NCBI GenBank assembly: GCA_905198865.1
Contig: CAJKEB010000039.1
Span: 1 to 16,124 of the forward strand
Direction of reading: 5' to 3'
Origin: an uncultured Eubacteriales bacterium
GTDB taxonomy: Bacteria > Bacillota > Clostridia > Monoglobales > Monoglobaceae
DNA: 16,124 bases
The number at the start of each line of letters is the position of its first letter. Position 1 is the stretch's first letter. This document shows positions 15,853 through 16,124 of the stretch, piece after piece. The notes below the pieces were generated by a model. That model was not told where the DNA came from. It ran no database searches and saw nothing but the letters and a program-made list of their open reading frames with translations. The translations under genes were made by a program, and so were the position numbers.

Positions 15853-16062
15853 TTAGTCGTCGCGGCCGATAACTTTGAAGCCGAAATGCTCACAAAAGCT
15901 TTTTGTCATTTCAAAAACTACTTTCTCTTCAACCGGCTGCTTGTTCAGATTGACGATAGGCATCTCTATTTCAATTCCGATAAACCGTCTGCTTTTTGAC
16001 TTTGTCGGCAATATATATTTCTCGTAAATTGCATTGTCAATTTCACTTTGCTTAATATTCAT
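15853..16062 (-). pseudogene. N-terminal fragment of the broken GCS2-family ligase
   Basis: This frame encodes 69 aa and stops at TAA (15853-15855) right after VIGRDD. RFIGIEIEMPIVNL (26-39) is the hallmark N-terminal strand of GCS2-family ligases; its acidic residues bind metal-ATP and glutamate. The C-terminal remainder continues in the minus-one frame from the same few bases. From memory of the family, GRDD is normally followed by a stretch containing a conserved SYN-x-LE segment before the FHDHPDFG region, and this is absent in every frame. A deletion of very roughly 200-300 bp is the simplest reading. The start ATG has only a weak GAG ribosome binding site. It is the first gene of the ligase-ligase-amidotransferase unit. 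Confidence 0.75.
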
Positions 16063-16083
16063 GATATTTTCTCATTTACATAT

Positions 16084-16096
16084 CGTCAATATTATA
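16084..16096 (-). promoter_or_regulatory. Possible promoter of the ligase-amidotransferase unit
   Basis: On the minus strand a perfect TATAAT (16091-16096) lies about 29 nt before the first ATG, in AT-rich sequence. No good -35 is seen at the right distance, so this is a tentative call. The rest of 16063-16124 shows nothing else. Confidence 0.35.
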
Positions 16097-16124
16097 ACCA
16101 ACAATAAATAAATTTTTAGCTCTA

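Noticed and set aside
15845..15865. Programmed -1 ribosomal frameshift joining the two ligase fragments
   Set aside because: The bases around the stop show no X-XXY-YYZ slippery heptamer and no obvious downstream pseudoknot. A frameshift would also not restore the missing central segment.

Overview
The window looks like chromosome from an anaerobic Clostridia-type Firmicute, probably from gut or rumen. The pointers are S-layer-homology (SLH) surface proteins, an SLH-anchored GH5 cellulase, a type 2 isoleucyl-tRNA synthetase, AGGAGG-type ribosome binding sites and TTGACA/TATAAT promoters with 17-nt spacers. I cannot assign a genus. No tRNA, rRNA, CRISPR array, transposase or phage gene was seen.

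Region 1 (1-7115, minus strand) is one five-gene unit: a MarR regulator, a very large MacA/HlyD-type membrane fusion protein, a MacB-type ATPase, a MacB-type permease and an SLH surface protein. It starts at a consensus promoter (7087-7115) whose start site is overlapped by a three-half-site element, probably the MarR operator. It ends at a strong terminator (88-120). The adaptor, ATPase and permease genes are joined by two 4-nt ATGA overlaps. The SLH gene follows only 39 nt after the permease with no terminator between. The layout suggests a self-regulated efflux or export system with a cell-wall component. A REP-like palindrome lies beyond the terminator (6-57).

Region 2 (7116-7458) separates two divergent promoters. 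It holds a telomere-like array of exactly 28 in-phase heptamers (7171-7366), whose variants are almost all C/T changes, and a 16-bp palindrome covering the -35 of ileS.

Region 3 (7459-10649, plus strand) is ileS, encoding a type 2 enzyme with a short leader and no T-box, followed by a textbook terminator.

Region 4 (10672-12876) is a divergent pair: an SLH-anchored GH5 endoglucanase on the minus strand and an orphan Rrf2/IscR-like regulator with three conserved cysteines on the plus strand. Each has a recognisable promoter.

Region 5 (12897-16096, minus strand) is a gamma-glutamyl/thiol cassette: a broken GCS2-family glutamate-cysteine ligase, an intact GshA/GshF-N-type glutamate-cysteine ligase, and a class II (Cys2) glutamine amidotransferase that overlaps it by 8 nt. 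The broken gene carries a frame change at a point where a conserved central segment also appears to be missing, so I read it as an internal deletion. A GC-rich, probably bidirectional terminator separates this cassette from the Rrf2 gene. No previously undescribed system is proven. The best candidates for follow-up are the heptamer array, the adaptor/ABC/SLH operon and the ligase-ligase-amidotransferase cassette.
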